Positions 1-9,245 of a stretch of DNA of 48,433 nt are shown piece by piece. Within the stretch, counting starts at the first letter, position 1, and every line of letters begins with the position of its first letter. Position numbers and translations under genes: made by a program. The stretch comes from Nostoc sp. LEGE 12450 (GTDB lineage: Bacteria > Cyanobacteriota > Cyanobacteriia > Cyanobacteriales > Nostocaceae). The stretch lies in contig NZ_JADEXU010000051.1 of assembly GCF_015206895.1 (NCBI RefSeq), positions 1 through 48,433 on the forward strand. Direction: 5' to 3'. Under the pieces are notes generated by a model, which searched no databases, was not told where the DNA came from, and was given only the letters and a program-made list of their open reading frames with translations.

Positions 1-355
1 GGTTTTAGCCTTTCACTTCTAATAAGTGGTTCTCTCCTACCTGCGGTAAGCTAACGCAACAAATGGGGAATCCCCATTCTTTTCTATCCCCCTTGCTCCC
101 TGCTCCCTGCCCCCTTGCCTCTTTCTCAATGGTATAATAGTCATCATTAAGGCAGTGAGCTAAGAAGTACAGCTAGAGGAGATAGTTGCAAGACTAGGAT
201 AGCATTGACGATGATTGCTGTGTCCAAGCAGCCTCAATTCTTGTTATCCGGTTACTTCTATGCACTGAATCTGTAAGTTGCTAAATGCACCTTAATAAGA
301 AATTTCTGCTTCTTTGAGTGCCTGAAAACCTTAATATTACCGCTATTTTAAACAT
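1..355. other. Gene-free leader region before the M28 peptidase
   Basis: No convincing gene. It holds a perfect 8-bp palindrome with a one-base centre at 62-78 (aatgggga / tccccatt) and a C-rich stretch at 88-114 with four runs of at least three C, which could fold as a G-quadruplex on the minus strand. A TATAAT box lies at 133-138. A 21-codon ORF at 211-276 (ATG to TAA) has no close ribosome binding site and no recognised family. Confidence 0.5.
133..138 (+). promoter_or_regulatory. Candidate -10 box upstream of the M28 peptidase gene
   Basis: Perfect TATAAT. The nearest TTG-containing -35-like hexamer (115-120) is only 12 bases upstream, shorter than the usual 16-18, so the match rests on the -10 alone. 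It would give a leader of roughly 210 bases before the peptidase start. Confidence 0.3.
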
Positions 356-1204
356 TTGAATTTAACAAAGCGATTACAAACTTCCCTGAGTGCGATCGCG
401 CGAGAACGCGATCCTTACATGGCAACAGCTGGACATTTTTTCGTCCAAGAATACATCCGCCAGGAATTTTCCCAATGGGGGAGTGTGGAAATCCACACCT
501 TTGAAGTCAGGGGGAAAGCTTGTAAGAACTTGATATTAAATTTACCCTCCCAAGCTAGAGGGCAAAAAAAAGATTTGCCACCGATTTTAATTGGCGCTCA
601 TTATGATGGCGTTCCGGGAACACCTGCGGCTGATGACAATGCCACAGGTGTGGCAGTTTTGCTGGAATTGGCGAGAAAGTTTGCTGCCCAAGCTATAAGA
701 TATCCTTTAAGGCTGGTTGCTTTCGATATGGAAGAATACGGCTTACTGGGTAGCGCTGACTATGCAGCTCTGTTGCACCAACAAAAGCAACAGCTACGCT
801 TAATGATATCCCTAGAAATGCTGGGCTATAAGGATTCTACGCCTGGTTCTCAAAGTTATCCCCCTCCTCTGGAACGCTTCTATCCAGATACAGGTGATTT
901 TATTGCTTTAATTGGCAATTTGCGGACATTGCCTGACTTAATTGCTGTGAGCCGTAATATTCGCAAAGCTGGCGTAGCTAGTCAATGGCTACCGGTGCCG
1001 AATCGAGGTTTAATAGTTCCCCAAACCAGACTTAGCGATCATGCACCTTTCTGGGATTTGGGTTATCCGGCAATGATGGTGACAGATACGGCATTTTTGC
1101 GAAATCCCCATTATCACAAACCTAGTGATGCGATCACTACTTTAGATTTAGATTTTCTTAGTGGTGTATGTGAAGGGTTAGAAATTGCGATTCGGCGGTT
1201 ATGA
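356..1204 (+). CDS. M28 family zinc aminopeptidase-like protein
   Basis: Predicted metallopeptidase of the M28 (aminopeptidase Y/S) family, which removes N-terminal residues using two zinc ions. The ligand set is visible in order: H82 and D84 in GAHYDG, D94 in AADDNATG, E126-E127 in DMEEYG, E154 in SLEMLG and H254 in HYHKPSD. These are the expected zinc-binding and catalytic positions, so the enzyme looks intact at 282 residues. No signal peptide is evident; it is probably cytoplasmic. The start is TTG at 356 without a clear ribosome binding site; the next in-frame ATG (419, residue 22) would still keep the whole catalytic domain. Substrate unknown. A strong hairpin lies about 50 bases downstream of the stop. 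Confidence 0.85.
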   Translation: MNLTKRLQTSLSAIARERDPYMATAGHFFVQEYIRQEFSQWGSVEIHTFEVRGKACKNLILNLPSQARGQKKDLPPILIGAHYDGVPGTPAADDNATGVAVLLELARKFAAQAIRYPLRLVAFDMEEYGLLGSADYAALLHQQKQQLRLMISLEMLGYKDSTPGSQSYPPPLERFYPDTGDFIALIGNLRTLPDLIAVSRNIRKAGVASQWLPVPNRGLIVPQTRLSDHAPFWDLGYPAMMVTDTAFLRNPHYHKPSDAITTLDLDFLSGVCEGLEIAIRRL

Positions 1205-1252
1205 AAAATATTAGATATATCCAGAAATTAAATATGCGTTATCCAGAACCCT

Positions 1253-1283
1253 TGTAGAGACGTAGCAGTGCTACGTCTCTACA
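1253..1283. repeat. Perfect 15-bp inverted repeat (hairpin), possible terminator
   Basis: Arms tgtagagacgtagca (1253-1267) and its exact reverse complement (1269-1283) around one base, followed by a T-rich run. The position after the M28 gene suits a terminator, but this TGTAGAGACG element is, from memory, also a dispersed repeat in Nostoc-type genomes, so either reading is possible. Confidence 0.7.
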
Positions 1284-1399
1284 TTATTTTTGACCAGATG
1301 TACTATGGCCAATACCCCATTGCCAATGCAGTTGTTACCAATTACCACTTTGTAACTATGAGGATTGTACGAATTGACACGAAACAATGAGGCTAATGA

Positions 1400-2977
1400 A
1401 TGCCAAGATCAAAAAAAGAATGCCCCAAGGATATTAAAAGTACTATGCCAGAATTACACCAATCAATTGCCCAGCATTACCACGAACGGACTAAATACAA
1501 CCCTGAGACTCTTGCCTCCAAAAGTCAGCAGTTAGACTGGACTAAACAGCCAGTGCCTTTCAAAGAATACAAAATTGGCTCTACTTTTGATCTCAAACCC
1601 TATATCCAAGAAAAATCAGACGGATTTGCTAACAACCCAGATGCTCAATGGTGGCAAAGACTTTCACGGTTGCTGTTTCGCAGCTATGGATTGACAGCGA
1701 GAATGCCTTCTATGGGTAGTGCAGTATATTTACGCGCTGCTCCCAGTGCAGGCGGATTGTACCCTGCTGAGGTGTATGTGGTTTCCCGTGGCACGTCGTT
1801 ATTGCCACCTGGTTTGTATAACTACCAGTGTCGGACTCATTCACTGATGCATTATTGGGAAAGTGATGTTTGGCAAACTCTTCAAGCAGCTTGTTTCTGG
1901 CATCCTTCTTTAGAAAACACCCAATTAGCAATTATTGTCACTGCGGTATTTTATCGTTCTGCCTGGCGCTATGAAGATCGGGCTTATCGCCGGATTTTTC
2001 TAGATACGGGACATCTATTAGGTAATATCGAATTGGCTGGCGCGATTACTGACTTTCGCCCTCATTTAATCGGCGGCTTTGTGGATGAATCGGTAAACGA
2101 TTTGCTTTATATCGATCCGCAACAAGAAGGTGCGATCGCTGTCTTACCTCTGGCAGACTTGTTAGATGTCAATCAGAATTTGCCATTGGGATGTACTGCT
2201 TTACCTTCCGCCACCGAAACCAATTATCCCCAAATCCCCGATGGTGAATTGCTGACATATTTCCATCGACACACCCAGATTCAATCAGGTATAACTGGCA
2301 ATCTCAATCTACCAGTTATCAAACAAGAAAAATCTTTAGAGGATAAATATAACTTTCCTTTCTGTTTGAAAATCCCCACCACCACTACACCTATAGACTG
2401 GGGACAAAAGCTGTCACAACTGGAAAATACAATGTATAAGCGGCGCTCTACCCGCGCTTACAATGGTGATGATTTAACTTTCGATCAATTAAAAAGTCTC
2501 CTCGATTTCACTTACCAACCGCAAAATTACATCGACCAAAGTTTAGATATTTCTCCAGACTACTTTGATTTGAATTTAATAGAAACATTTATTGCTGTTT
2601 GCGGAGTTAAAGGACTGGAAGCAGGTTGCTACTATTACGCGCCCAAAGCCCAAGAATTACGCCAAATTCGGTTTAAAAATTTCCGGCGAGAGTTACATTT
2701 TCTCTGCTTGGGGCAAGAATTAGGGCGGGATGCAGCAGCAGTGCTTTTCCATACAGCCGATCTGAAAGCTGCGATCGCTCAATATGGCGATCGCGTTTAC
2801 CGTTATTTACATCTGGATGCCGGTCATTTGGGACAGCGCCTGAATTTAGCCGCAATGCACCTAAATATAGGCGTTAGCGGTATCGGTGGATTCTTTGATG
2901 ACCAAGTAAATGAAGTTTTGGGTATTCCTGCTGATGAAGCTGCTCTATATATCACTACATTGGGACACCCAAGATAA
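1400..2977 (+). CDS. SagB/ThcOx-family tandem nitroreductase-like dehydrogenase
   Basis: FMN-dependent oxidoreductase family related to SagB and ThcOx, the azoline dehydrogenases of RiPP pathways. Two nitroreductase-like halves are visible: the first around residues 80-255 with SAGGLYPAEVYVV, the second from about residue 340 with RRSTRAYNGDDLTFDQL and a closing HLGQRLNLAAMHL stretch. Each half also carries a matching HLDAGH/LDTGH-type helix, so this is an internal duplication of one fold. Length is 525 residues from ATG 1400; the ATG at 1445 (residue 16, MPELHQS) is an attractive alternative start. No RiPP precursor, cyclodehydratase or exporter lies nearby, so a RiPP role is not supported here; many cyanobacteria carry this stand-alone form with unknown substrate. 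Confidence 0.8.
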   Translation: MPRSKKECPKDIKSTMPELHQSIAQHYHERTKYNPETLASKSQQLDWTKQPVPFKEYKIGSTFDLKPYIQEKSDGFANNPDAQWWQRLSRLLFRSYGLTARMPSMGSAVYLRAAPSAGGLYPAEVYVVSRGTSLLPPGLYNYQCRTHSLMHYWESDVWQTLQAACFWHPSLENTQLAIIVTAVFYRSAWRYEDRAYRRIFLDTGHLLGNIELAGAITDFRPHLIGGFVDESVNDLLYIDPQQEGAIAVLPLADLLDVNQNLPLGCTALPSATETNYPQIPDGELLTYFHRHTQIQSGITGNLNLPVIKQEKSLEDKYNFPFCLKIPTTTTPIDWGQKLSQLENTMYKRRSTRAYNGDDLTFDQLKSLLDFTYQPQNYIDQSLDISPDYFDLNLIETFIAVCGVKGLEAGCYYYAPKAQELRQIRFKNFRRELHFLCLGQELGRDAAAVLFHTADLKAAIAQYGDRVYRYLHLDAGHLGQRLNLAAMHLNIGVSGIGGFFDDQVNEVLGIPADEAALYITTLGHPR

Positions 2978-3243
2978 AGCGTAGATGTGCATAAGCTTAC
3001 CGCAGGCTACCGCAAATTACCTGAAACATATCTAAATTAGATATAACAAGGGTCTTAAGCCCAAGTCTTACCAAAACTGACTGATTTTGTGCAGTTTCAC
3101 AAAAAATTGGTATAAACTCATCTATCAATTATGTTGCAAAAAGTGCCCATAATTTGATAAAAATACTGTTGGAGAATATGAGCTTTTTTGAAACTCATAC
3201 TAATTCTAGTAGTCTGCCAACCCAAAAATGCTGCGTGATGGCT

Positions 3244-3312
3244 GGGTAAAGGGGAAGGGGTAAGGGGTAAGGGATTTGAAACCTTTCCCCCTTCCCCTTT
3301 ACCCTTTACCCC
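3244..3312. repeat. G-rich/C-rich inverted repeat with G-quadruplex potential
   Basis: The plus strand at 3251-3273 has four G runs (3251-3254, 3257-3260, 3264-3267, 3271-3273) with 2-3 base loops. The C-rich complement-like arm lies at 3282-3312. The pair can form a long imperfect hairpin, or the G arm can fold alone. Confidence 0.6.
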
Positions 3313-3329
3313 GCCAAGTTCACTTGGCG
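3312..3329. repeat. Perfect 8-bp palindrome, dispersed-repeat type
   Basis: Arms cgccaagt (3312-3319) and acttggcg (3322-3329) around two bases. It directly adjoins the C-rich arm of the preceding repeat. Confidence 0.6.
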
Positions 3330-3360
3330 AACTACTAGGTGAGGCTACGCTTTATTTACG

Positions 3361-3386
3361 TAGGGGTAATTCATAAATTGCCCCTA
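3361..3386. repeat. 11-bp hairpin
   Basis: Arms taggggtaatt (3361-3371) and aattgccccta (3376-3386) pair over 11 positions with one G-T wobble, loop cata. No poly-T tract follows, so it is more likely a dispersed repeat than a terminator. Confidence 0.5.
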
Positions 3387-3970
3387 TAGCCTGTAGTTTT
3401 GCATCACTTTTCTAGGCGCATTTTCATATCAACTTTAAGCAAACTCAAGTGCCTATTCAGATGGAATAAATTATTCTAATAAAACATAAATATTTTAACA
3501 GTGTTGTGGAGTAAAAGCTTTGGTTAAGGGATCTTCAATAAGTACATTATCTAATTTTGTGGAGTGGCTAACATCAGCGCCATTGATTATAGTCATTCAT
3601 GTTATCTATCCCAGAAGAAATAGTTATATTTTTTTTGATTTAGAAATTTTCAATAAAATAATTGTTTAATACAAAGATGGATTTAGTGAATTCAATATTA
3701 CATTACTGAGGTTAGTAAAAACACCATTTTTATTTGCGATTTGTACAAACCTTTACTTCAAATTTAGAGGATGTGTTAAAACTCATCTTATTGGCATCAA
3801 AAGAAATAAATATACTGCTATCTTCTCCCAAATAGAGATGCTAAAAAAGCCTTATAGAGTCCGCAAACATCTTGACTTAAGCTTTTAACTACGTAAATCC
3901 TGTTAATTTTATTTTGAGATTGAAGCAAATTAAATTCAGTATTTTTCAAAACTTTTTTACACAACCACTA

Positions 3971-5926
3971 ATGCTATTTCCTGAAAATGAAAGCCAACGG
4001 CTAGAAGTACTTCTTTTCTCTAAAAATCCTAACCCAATGTGGATATATAACCAGAATAATCTGCAATTTTTAGATGTCAATGAAGCTGCTGTTATCCATT
4101 ACGGCTACTCACGAGAAGAATTTTTGCAAATGCGAATAACTGACATTTTTCCTCCAGAAAATGTATCTATCTTCAGAGAATTTTTAGGAAAAAGGCACAC
4201 TAACTTGCACTTTTCTGGACAATGGCTACATCGGCGAAAGGACGGACAGATAATTGATGTTGAAGTTGTCACACATACAATAGACTATGCTAATTACAAT
4301 GCTCGATTAGTTAATATCCAAGATATTACAGAACACAAACAAATAGAAAGAACACTTCAAGAGCAAAATGAGTTTTTGCGGAGAATTTTTGAGAGTATAC
4401 CATTGATGATTGCACTTATTGATACCAATGGTAAACTTCAGTGGGTAAACCAAGAATGGGAAAGTGTTTTAGGCTGGAAATTTAAAGACTTCCAAACGGG
4501 TGATGTCTTGGAAGCATTATATCCTAATGCTGAATATCGACAGGATGTGATTAATTTTATGCAGTCTGCACAACACAATTGGGCTGACTTCATAACTCAG
4601 GTTCGGGATGGTGATTTACTAGATACATCTTGGACAAATGTTAAACTTTCAAATGGTCAAATTATCACTATTGGTCAAGATATCACGGAGCGCAAGCGAA
4701 CTGAACTAGCTCTAAAAGGTCAAGCCGAACGCGAGCAATTGATACGAACTGTTGCTCAACGAATTCGTCAATCTTTGAATCTCCAAGATATTTTGAATGC
4801 AACAGTTCAAGAAGTGCGAGATTTACTTGGGGTTGATCGAGTAGTAGTTTATCAGTTTGACTCAGAAATGATCGGTACAATCATGGCGGAGTCAGTAGAA
4901 CCTGGATGGAGAGTTTCTTTGGGGGTAGAAATTTATGATACGTGTTTTCAAACAGGCAAAGGAGCGGAGTATTACCAAGTAAACAAACGAGCGATCGCTA
5001 ATATTTATGAAGCTGGACTAACTGATTGCCATATTCGCTTATTAGAACAATTTGAAGTCAAAGCAAATTTAGTTGTACCCATTTTACCAGAAGTAAGTTC
5101 TCAAAACCCTGGCTCTCACCTTTGGGGTTTATTAATTGCTCACCAATGCTCTGGTTTTCGTGAGTGGGAAAAAAATCAATTAGATTTGCTCGATCAAGTG
5201 ACAGTCCAATTAGCGATCGCAATTCAACAATCCAGCATCTTTGAGCAAGCTCAAACTGAACTTTTTCAAAGGCAAAAAGCTCAAGTCAAATTAAAAAATG
5301 CCTTAGCTGAAAAAGAAGTTCTGTTAAAGGAAGTTCATCATCGAGTTAAGAATAATTTGCAAATTGTCTCTAGTTTATTACAACTTCAGTCTCAGACACT
5401 CAAAGATCCTGAAGCCATCAAAGTTCTTCGAGAAAGTCAAAACCGAATTGAGTCAATATCTCTAATTCATAAAAATTTGTATACTTCTGCTAATATTGGG
5501 CAAATTGATGTTGCCGATTATATAAAGAATTTAGCAGCAAGCCTGCTAATTTCCTATCAAATATGGCCTGAGAGAATAACTCTAGAAACTGATATAGATT
5601 CAGTTAATTTGAATGTAGATCAAGCTATTGCCTGCGGATTGGTTATTAACGAATTAATCTCCAATGCTCTAAAGCACGCTTTTCCGAATCAACAAGTAGG
5701 TACAATTAGTATTGCTCTACGCAATATCAATAATAGTATCGAGATGACTATCCAAGATAATGGAATTGGTTTACCAGATAATTTAGATTGGACAAATACT
5801 GATTCTTTGGGTCTGTCGTTAGTATATGACTTGGTTACAGAACAGCTAGAAGGCAATATCACCCTAGAACGTAATCATGGAACAGGATTCAAAATCAAAT
5901 TTACGCAGTTAACCTTGCATCAGTAA
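3971..5926 (+). CDS. PAS-PAS-GAF (DXCF cyanobacteriochrome-like) HisKA_2 sensor kinase
   Basis: Cytoplasmic sensor histidine kinase. Domains in order (numbering from the ATG): PAS about 10-125, PAS about 130-245, GAF about 265-420, coiled coil, HisKA_2 with EVHHRVKNNLQ near 455, and a HATPase with NELISNALKHAFP and DNGIGLP. The GAF carries DTCF (Cys325) and DCH (Cys353-His354); the two Cys are 28 residues apart, as for Cys494 and Cys522 of TePixJ (from memory), the signature of DXCF cyanobacteriochromes with two covalent attachments to bilin. I chose ATG 3971; the frame extends to a TTG at 3914 that adds 19 residues lying before the first PAS. The stop is seven bases before the next gene, so both form one operon. 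Kinase family is sure; bilin binding is inferred. Confidence 0.85.
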   Translation: MLFPENESQRLEVLLFSKNPNPMWIYNQNNLQFLDVNEAAVIHYGYSREEFLQMRITDIFPPENVSIFREFLGKRHTNLHFSGQWLHRRKDGQIIDVEVVTHTIDYANYNARLVNIQDITEHKQIERTLQEQNEFLRRIFESIPLMIALIDTNGKLQWVNQEWESVLGWKFKDFQTGDVLEALYPNAEYRQDVINFMQSAQHNWADFITQVRDGDLLDTSWTNVKLSNGQIITIGQDITERKRTELALKGQAEREQLIRTVAQRIRQSLNLQDILNATVQEVRDLLGVDRVVVYQFDSEMIGTIMAESVEPGWRVSLGVEIYDTCFQTGKGAEYYQVNKRAIANIYEAGLTDCHIRLLEQFEVKANLVVPILPEVSSQNPGSHLWGLLIAHQCSGFREWEKNQLDLLDQVTVQLAIAIQQSSIFEQAQTELFQRQKAQVKLKNALAEKEVLLKEVHHRVKNNLQIVSSLLQLQSQTLKDPEAIKVLRESQNRIESISLIHKNLYTSANIGQIDVADYIKNLAASLLISYQIWPERITLETDIDSVNLNVDQAIACGLVINELISNALKHAFPNQQVGTISIALRNINNSIEMTIQDNGIGLPDNLDWTNTDSLGLSLVYDLVTEQLEGNITLERNHGTGFKIKFTQLTLHQ

Positions 5927-5933
5927 ATATCAA

Positions 5934-7445
5934 ATGGGTCAAGCTAGGATTTTAGTTGTTGAAGATGAAGTGATTGTTGCTAGGGCTATTTCTAGCCAAC
6001 TCAGTCAGCTAGGTTATGTTGTTACGGGAACAGCTTCATCTGGAAAAGTTGCCATAGCTAAGGCATTGGAAACTCAACCAGAGTTAGTATTAATGGATAT
6101 TATTCTTAAAGGTGAAATGGACGGTATTGCTACTGCCAGCCATATTCGCGAGCAGTTAGACGTTCCTGTAATATTTTTAACTGCTTATGGTGATAATAAT
6201 ACTTTAGAAAGAGCCAAAATTACCCAGCCTTTTGGATACATTGTTAAACCATTTACTACAAAAGATTTAAATATAGCAATTGAAATCGGTCTTCTAAAAC
6301 ACCAGTTAGAGCGTGAACTACGGCAGAATCGAGATCAGTTGGCAACCCTTTTAAACTCAATAAGCGATGCTGTAATCGCTACAAATGAGCAGGGAAAGGT
6401 GACATTTATGAATCCCGCAGCTGAGGCACTAACTGGCTGGCAGCAAAAAGATGCTTTAGGAAATGAGGCAGCAAATATTTTTCATATTGTCGATGAAGCC
6501 ACAGATACTATATTAGAAAACCCAGTGACAAAAGTGCTGCGAGAGCAGCAAGTTGTTTATTTAGAGGAATTCACATCTCTGATTAGAAGAGACGGAAAAA
6601 GAGTTCCAATTGGTGATAGTGCTTCACCACTGAAGGGGGGGGCAGATAAAATAAATGGTGTAGTAGTTGTTTTCTGGGATCTTAGCGATCGCCGCCAAAC
6701 AAAAGTGCTAGAGAAAGCATTAGAAAAGGAGCAAGAACTTAACCGTCTCAAGTCCTTATTTATCTCTACCGTATCTCATGAGTTCCGTAATCCCCTGACT
6801 GTTATTCAAACGGCAGTAGAGCTTATAGAGATGAAAGGAGCAAATTTGACAGATGTAAAAAGAGGAATTTATTTAAAGCGAATTCAAGGTGCTGTGCAGT
6901 CTATGGAAAAACTCATGGAAGAAGTGCTGTTTGTGGGTCGAGCGGAGGCAAAAAAACTTGTATATAACCCTGCTCCACTTAACTTAGAGCAATTCTGTCT
7001 AGAGTTAATTAAAGATTTTTCTATTGTTGAAAGTAGCGAGTGTGAAGTTGTTTTTACCTGTCATAGCGATCGCAATGACGCTGTAATGGATGAAGGACTG
7101 TTAAATTATATGTTCGGCAATCTCCTCTCAAACGCGATTAAATATTCTCCAAGAGGTGGCAAGATTCAGTTTAATCTAATATGCGATCCCATTGAGAAGG
7201 TAGCAATTTTTTATATTCAAGATCAAGGTATGGGCATTCCAGAAGCAGATCAAGCTAGACTTTTTGAATCTTTTTACCGAGGCTCAAATGTCCAATCAAT
7301 TAAAGGCACCGGGTTAGGGCTAGTAATCGTTAAAAGGTGCGTTGATGCTCACAGGGGTCAAATTAGTGTTACAAGTCAAATTGGATTCGGTACTACGTTT
7401 ACAGTAATTTTGCCCTTAAATCCCGATAGCTCAAGCGAAAGCTAG
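5934..7445 (+). CDS. Response regulator-PAS-histidine kinase hybrid
   Basis: 503-residue protein with the receiver at the N terminus: acidic E10-D11, phospho-acceptor D55 in LVLMDIILKG, T83 and K105 in YIVKPF. A PAS domain follows (about 130-255, SDAVIATNEQGKVTFMNPAAE), then HisKA near residue 280 (STVSHEFRNPL) and HATPase with NLLSNAIKYSPRGG, DQGMGIPE and GTGLGLVIVK. All kinase boxes look intact. REC-first kinases are typically inputs for phosphate from an upstream kinase; since this gene starts seven bases after the PAS-PAS-GAF kinase gene, that kinase is the natural donor and the pair is likely a small phosphorelay. No output DNA-binding domain is present, so a further partner must lie elsewhere. 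Confidence 0.9.
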   Translation: MGQARILVVEDEVIVARAISSQLSQLGYVVTGTASSGKVAIAKALETQPELVLMDIILKGEMDGIATASHIREQLDVPVIFLTAYGDNNTLERAKITQPFGYIVKPFTTKDLNIAIEIGLLKHQLERELRQNRDQLATLLNSISDAVIATNEQGKVTFMNPAAEALTGWQQKDALGNEAANIFHIVDEATDTILENPVTKVLREQQVVYLEEFTSLIRRDGKRVPIGDSASPLKGGADKINGVVVVFWDLSDRRQTKVLEKALEKEQELNRLKSLFISTVSHEFRNPLTVIQTAVELIEMKGANLTDVKRGIYLKRIQGAVQSMEKLMEEVLFVGRAEAKKLVYNPAPLNLEQFCLELIKDFSIVESSECEVVFTCHSDRNDAVMDEGLLNYMFGNLLSNAIKYSPRGGKIQFNLICDPIEKVAIFYIQDQGMGIPEADQARLFESFYRGSNVQSIKGTGLGLVIVKRCVDAHRGQISVTSQIGFGTTFTVILPLNPDSSSES

Positions 7446-7581
7446 AGGTAGTTATATTTTGAGAATCAAATTGATTATAAAATAGCCTTTACTCCTGCTT
7501 CTTTCAAGTACTAGAAATTACACTCCTGCTCAAAAAATTGTGTTAACGATAAAATGGCGATCGCTGATTTTTCGCTAAAAT

Positions 7582-8985
7582 TTGTCTGAAAAAGCAGTAA
7601 TATCAGGGTTTTTGCGAAGAATATTTCCAGATGCTAGTATTGTTAATCGCGTTTATGTACGGGTATTTAGTATGCTTCCCATAGAGACTGTTCTCAAAGA
7701 TTCAGAGCAAGTCACTCGGTTGTTTTCTCATCTTGAATTTGATGGAAAAAAGCTTAATCATCAACCAGGTAGTGTATTGGGGAGTACTGCATTGATTGCG
7801 GGAACCACGGTTGGGGCTGGAATTCTCGCCCTACCAGCCGTTACTCTACCGTCTGGTATTGTACCATCCACATCTGGACTGATTGCTGTTTGGCTCTACG
7901 CTTTAGTTTCAGGGTTATTGGTTGCAGAAGTTACCTTAAACACGATGCGAACAGAAGGGCGTGCAAGCATAGGTTTTTTGGGAGTTGTTGAGAAAATTCT
8001 TGGTAAGCTGGGAGCGCAAATGGCTGGCGGTGCATATTTATTTATGCATTATGCTCTTTTAGTGGCATACATCACCCAAGGTGGAGAGATTTTAGGATAT
8101 GCGGCAGCAAAAATCTGGAGTGTGCAGATATTACCGACGTGGATGGGCACAACGACTTTCACGCTGTTATTTGGTGGCATTATGTATCTTGGGCGAGAAA
8201 AGTTTATTGAGAAATTAAACAGTGCCTTTGTCGGAATTGTCATCGTTTCTTTTTTGGGATTATTGTTTTTCGCAGGAAGGCACATTCAGAGTGCCCAACT
8301 CTTATTTCAGAACTGGAGTGCCCTTGGTAGTGCTATTTCAGTAATGTCTGTGGCGCTATTTTTCCAAAACGTTGTGCCGTTAGTTGTGACGCAACTCGAA
8401 GGGGATGTCGGCAAAATTCGTCAGTCTATCTTAATTGGTTCTGTGATTCCTCTAATTATGTTCTTGGCATGGAATGCCGTAATTTTAGGAAGCGTCAGTC
8501 CTGATATGCAATATGACACATCTGATAGTAGAACTGTTTTTGACCCACTGCAAATTCTCCGAGCAGGTGGTGCGGGGGAATGGTTAGGAGTGCTAGTATC
8601 TATATTTTCAGAGTTTGCGATCGTCACATCATTCATTGGATTTGTGTACGGATTGCTGGATTTGTTCGAAGATATTTTTCTTGGACAGAGCAAGCTTTCT
8701 AACCGTTTTCCCCTCTATTCACTGGTTCTTTTCCCGCCGATGACTCTCGGTACGCTCAATCCCAGCATCTTTTTTACTGCTCTAGATTACACTGGAACGT
8801 TCAGTATCTCAGTTCTGGGTGGAATAATTCCGGCGTTAATGAGTTGGAAGCAACGTCAAGAACAAGAAAACTCAGATAGCACAAATCAACTACTTGTTCC
8901 TGGTGGAAAGGTGACACTCATTGTGATGATTGGAGTGGCATTAACCATGATGGGAAGACAAATTTTAGTAATTTACACAGAGTAA
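7582..8985 (+). CDS. Aromatic amino acid (tyrosine/tryptophan-type) permease family protein
   Basis: Integral membrane protein of the hydroxy/aromatic amino acid permease family (TyrP/Mtr type, APC fold). The first transmembrane helix begins near residue 63 with the family hallmark TTVGAGILALP; about eleven hydrophobic segments follow, including LMHYALLVAYITQGGEIL and SVALFFQNVVPLVV. From the TTG start it is 467 residues. The ATG at 7672 (residue 31) is an alternative that leaves all membrane segments intact; the extra N terminus is unlike the family and may not be translated. It stands alone with no transcription partner on either side. Substrate is only inferred from the family. Confidence 0.8.
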   Translation: MSEKAVISGFLRRIFPDASIVNRVYVRVFSMLPIETVLKDSEQVTRLFSHLEFDGKKLNHQPGSVLGSTALIAGTTVGAGILALPAVTLPSGIVPSTSGLIAVWLYALVSGLLVAEVTLNTMRTEGRASIGFLGVVEKILGKLGAQMAGGAYLFMHYALLVAYITQGGEILGYAAAKIWSVQILPTWMGTTTFTLLFGGIMYLGREKFIEKLNSAFVGIVIVSFLGLLFFAGRHIQSAQLLFQNWSALGSAISVMSVALFFQNVVPLVVTQLEGDVGKIRQSILIGSVIPLIMFLAWNAVILGSVSPDMQYDTSDSRTVFDPLQILRAGGAGEWLGVLVSIFSEFAIVTSFIGFVYGLLDLFEDIFLGQSKLSNRFPLYSLVLFPPMTLGTLNPSIFFTALDYTGTFSISVLGGIIPALMSWKQRQEQENSDSTNQLLVPGGKVTLIVMIGVALTMMGRQILVIYTE

Positions 8986-9245
8986 AACCATAGTAGAATC
9001 CAAGGTACTATTGACTATCTACAACGTAAAAAGCGATCGCAACTTAGAAAAGTTTATCAGTAGCACAGCGATCGCACTAGCAACCAACCAAATCGCATCT
9101 TCAGTTTTAACGTATCGCGTTTTGTGAAGCATTGTTACTGGAATGCTAACCAGTATAATAACCTGGATATTCTTTACAAAAATTCGCCGCTAATCACTCT
9201 TGGCTTTGCATCCTTTGCGTCCTTTGCGGTTCGATATCCTAAACT

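Larger units (their letters stand above)
2978..3970. other. ~1 kb gene-free, repeat-rich spacer
   Basis: No ORF with recognisable content. It contains a G-rich/C-rich inverted repeat (3244-3312), a palindrome at 3312-3329 and a hairpin at 3361-3386. The rest, about 3400-3970, is AT-rich and probably holds the promoter of the downstream kinase operon. No RNA family was recognised. Confidence 0.6.

Noticed and set aside
211..276. 21-codon ORF upstream of the M28 peptidase
   Set aside because: The purine-rich stretch near 176-184 is too far from the ATG for a ribosome binding site, and the peptide resembles no known small cyanobacterial protein.
9001..9120. Two close HIP1 sites GCGATCGC as a possible regulatory pair
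   Set aside because: HIP1 is highly abundant across the whole window and has no site-specific meaning.
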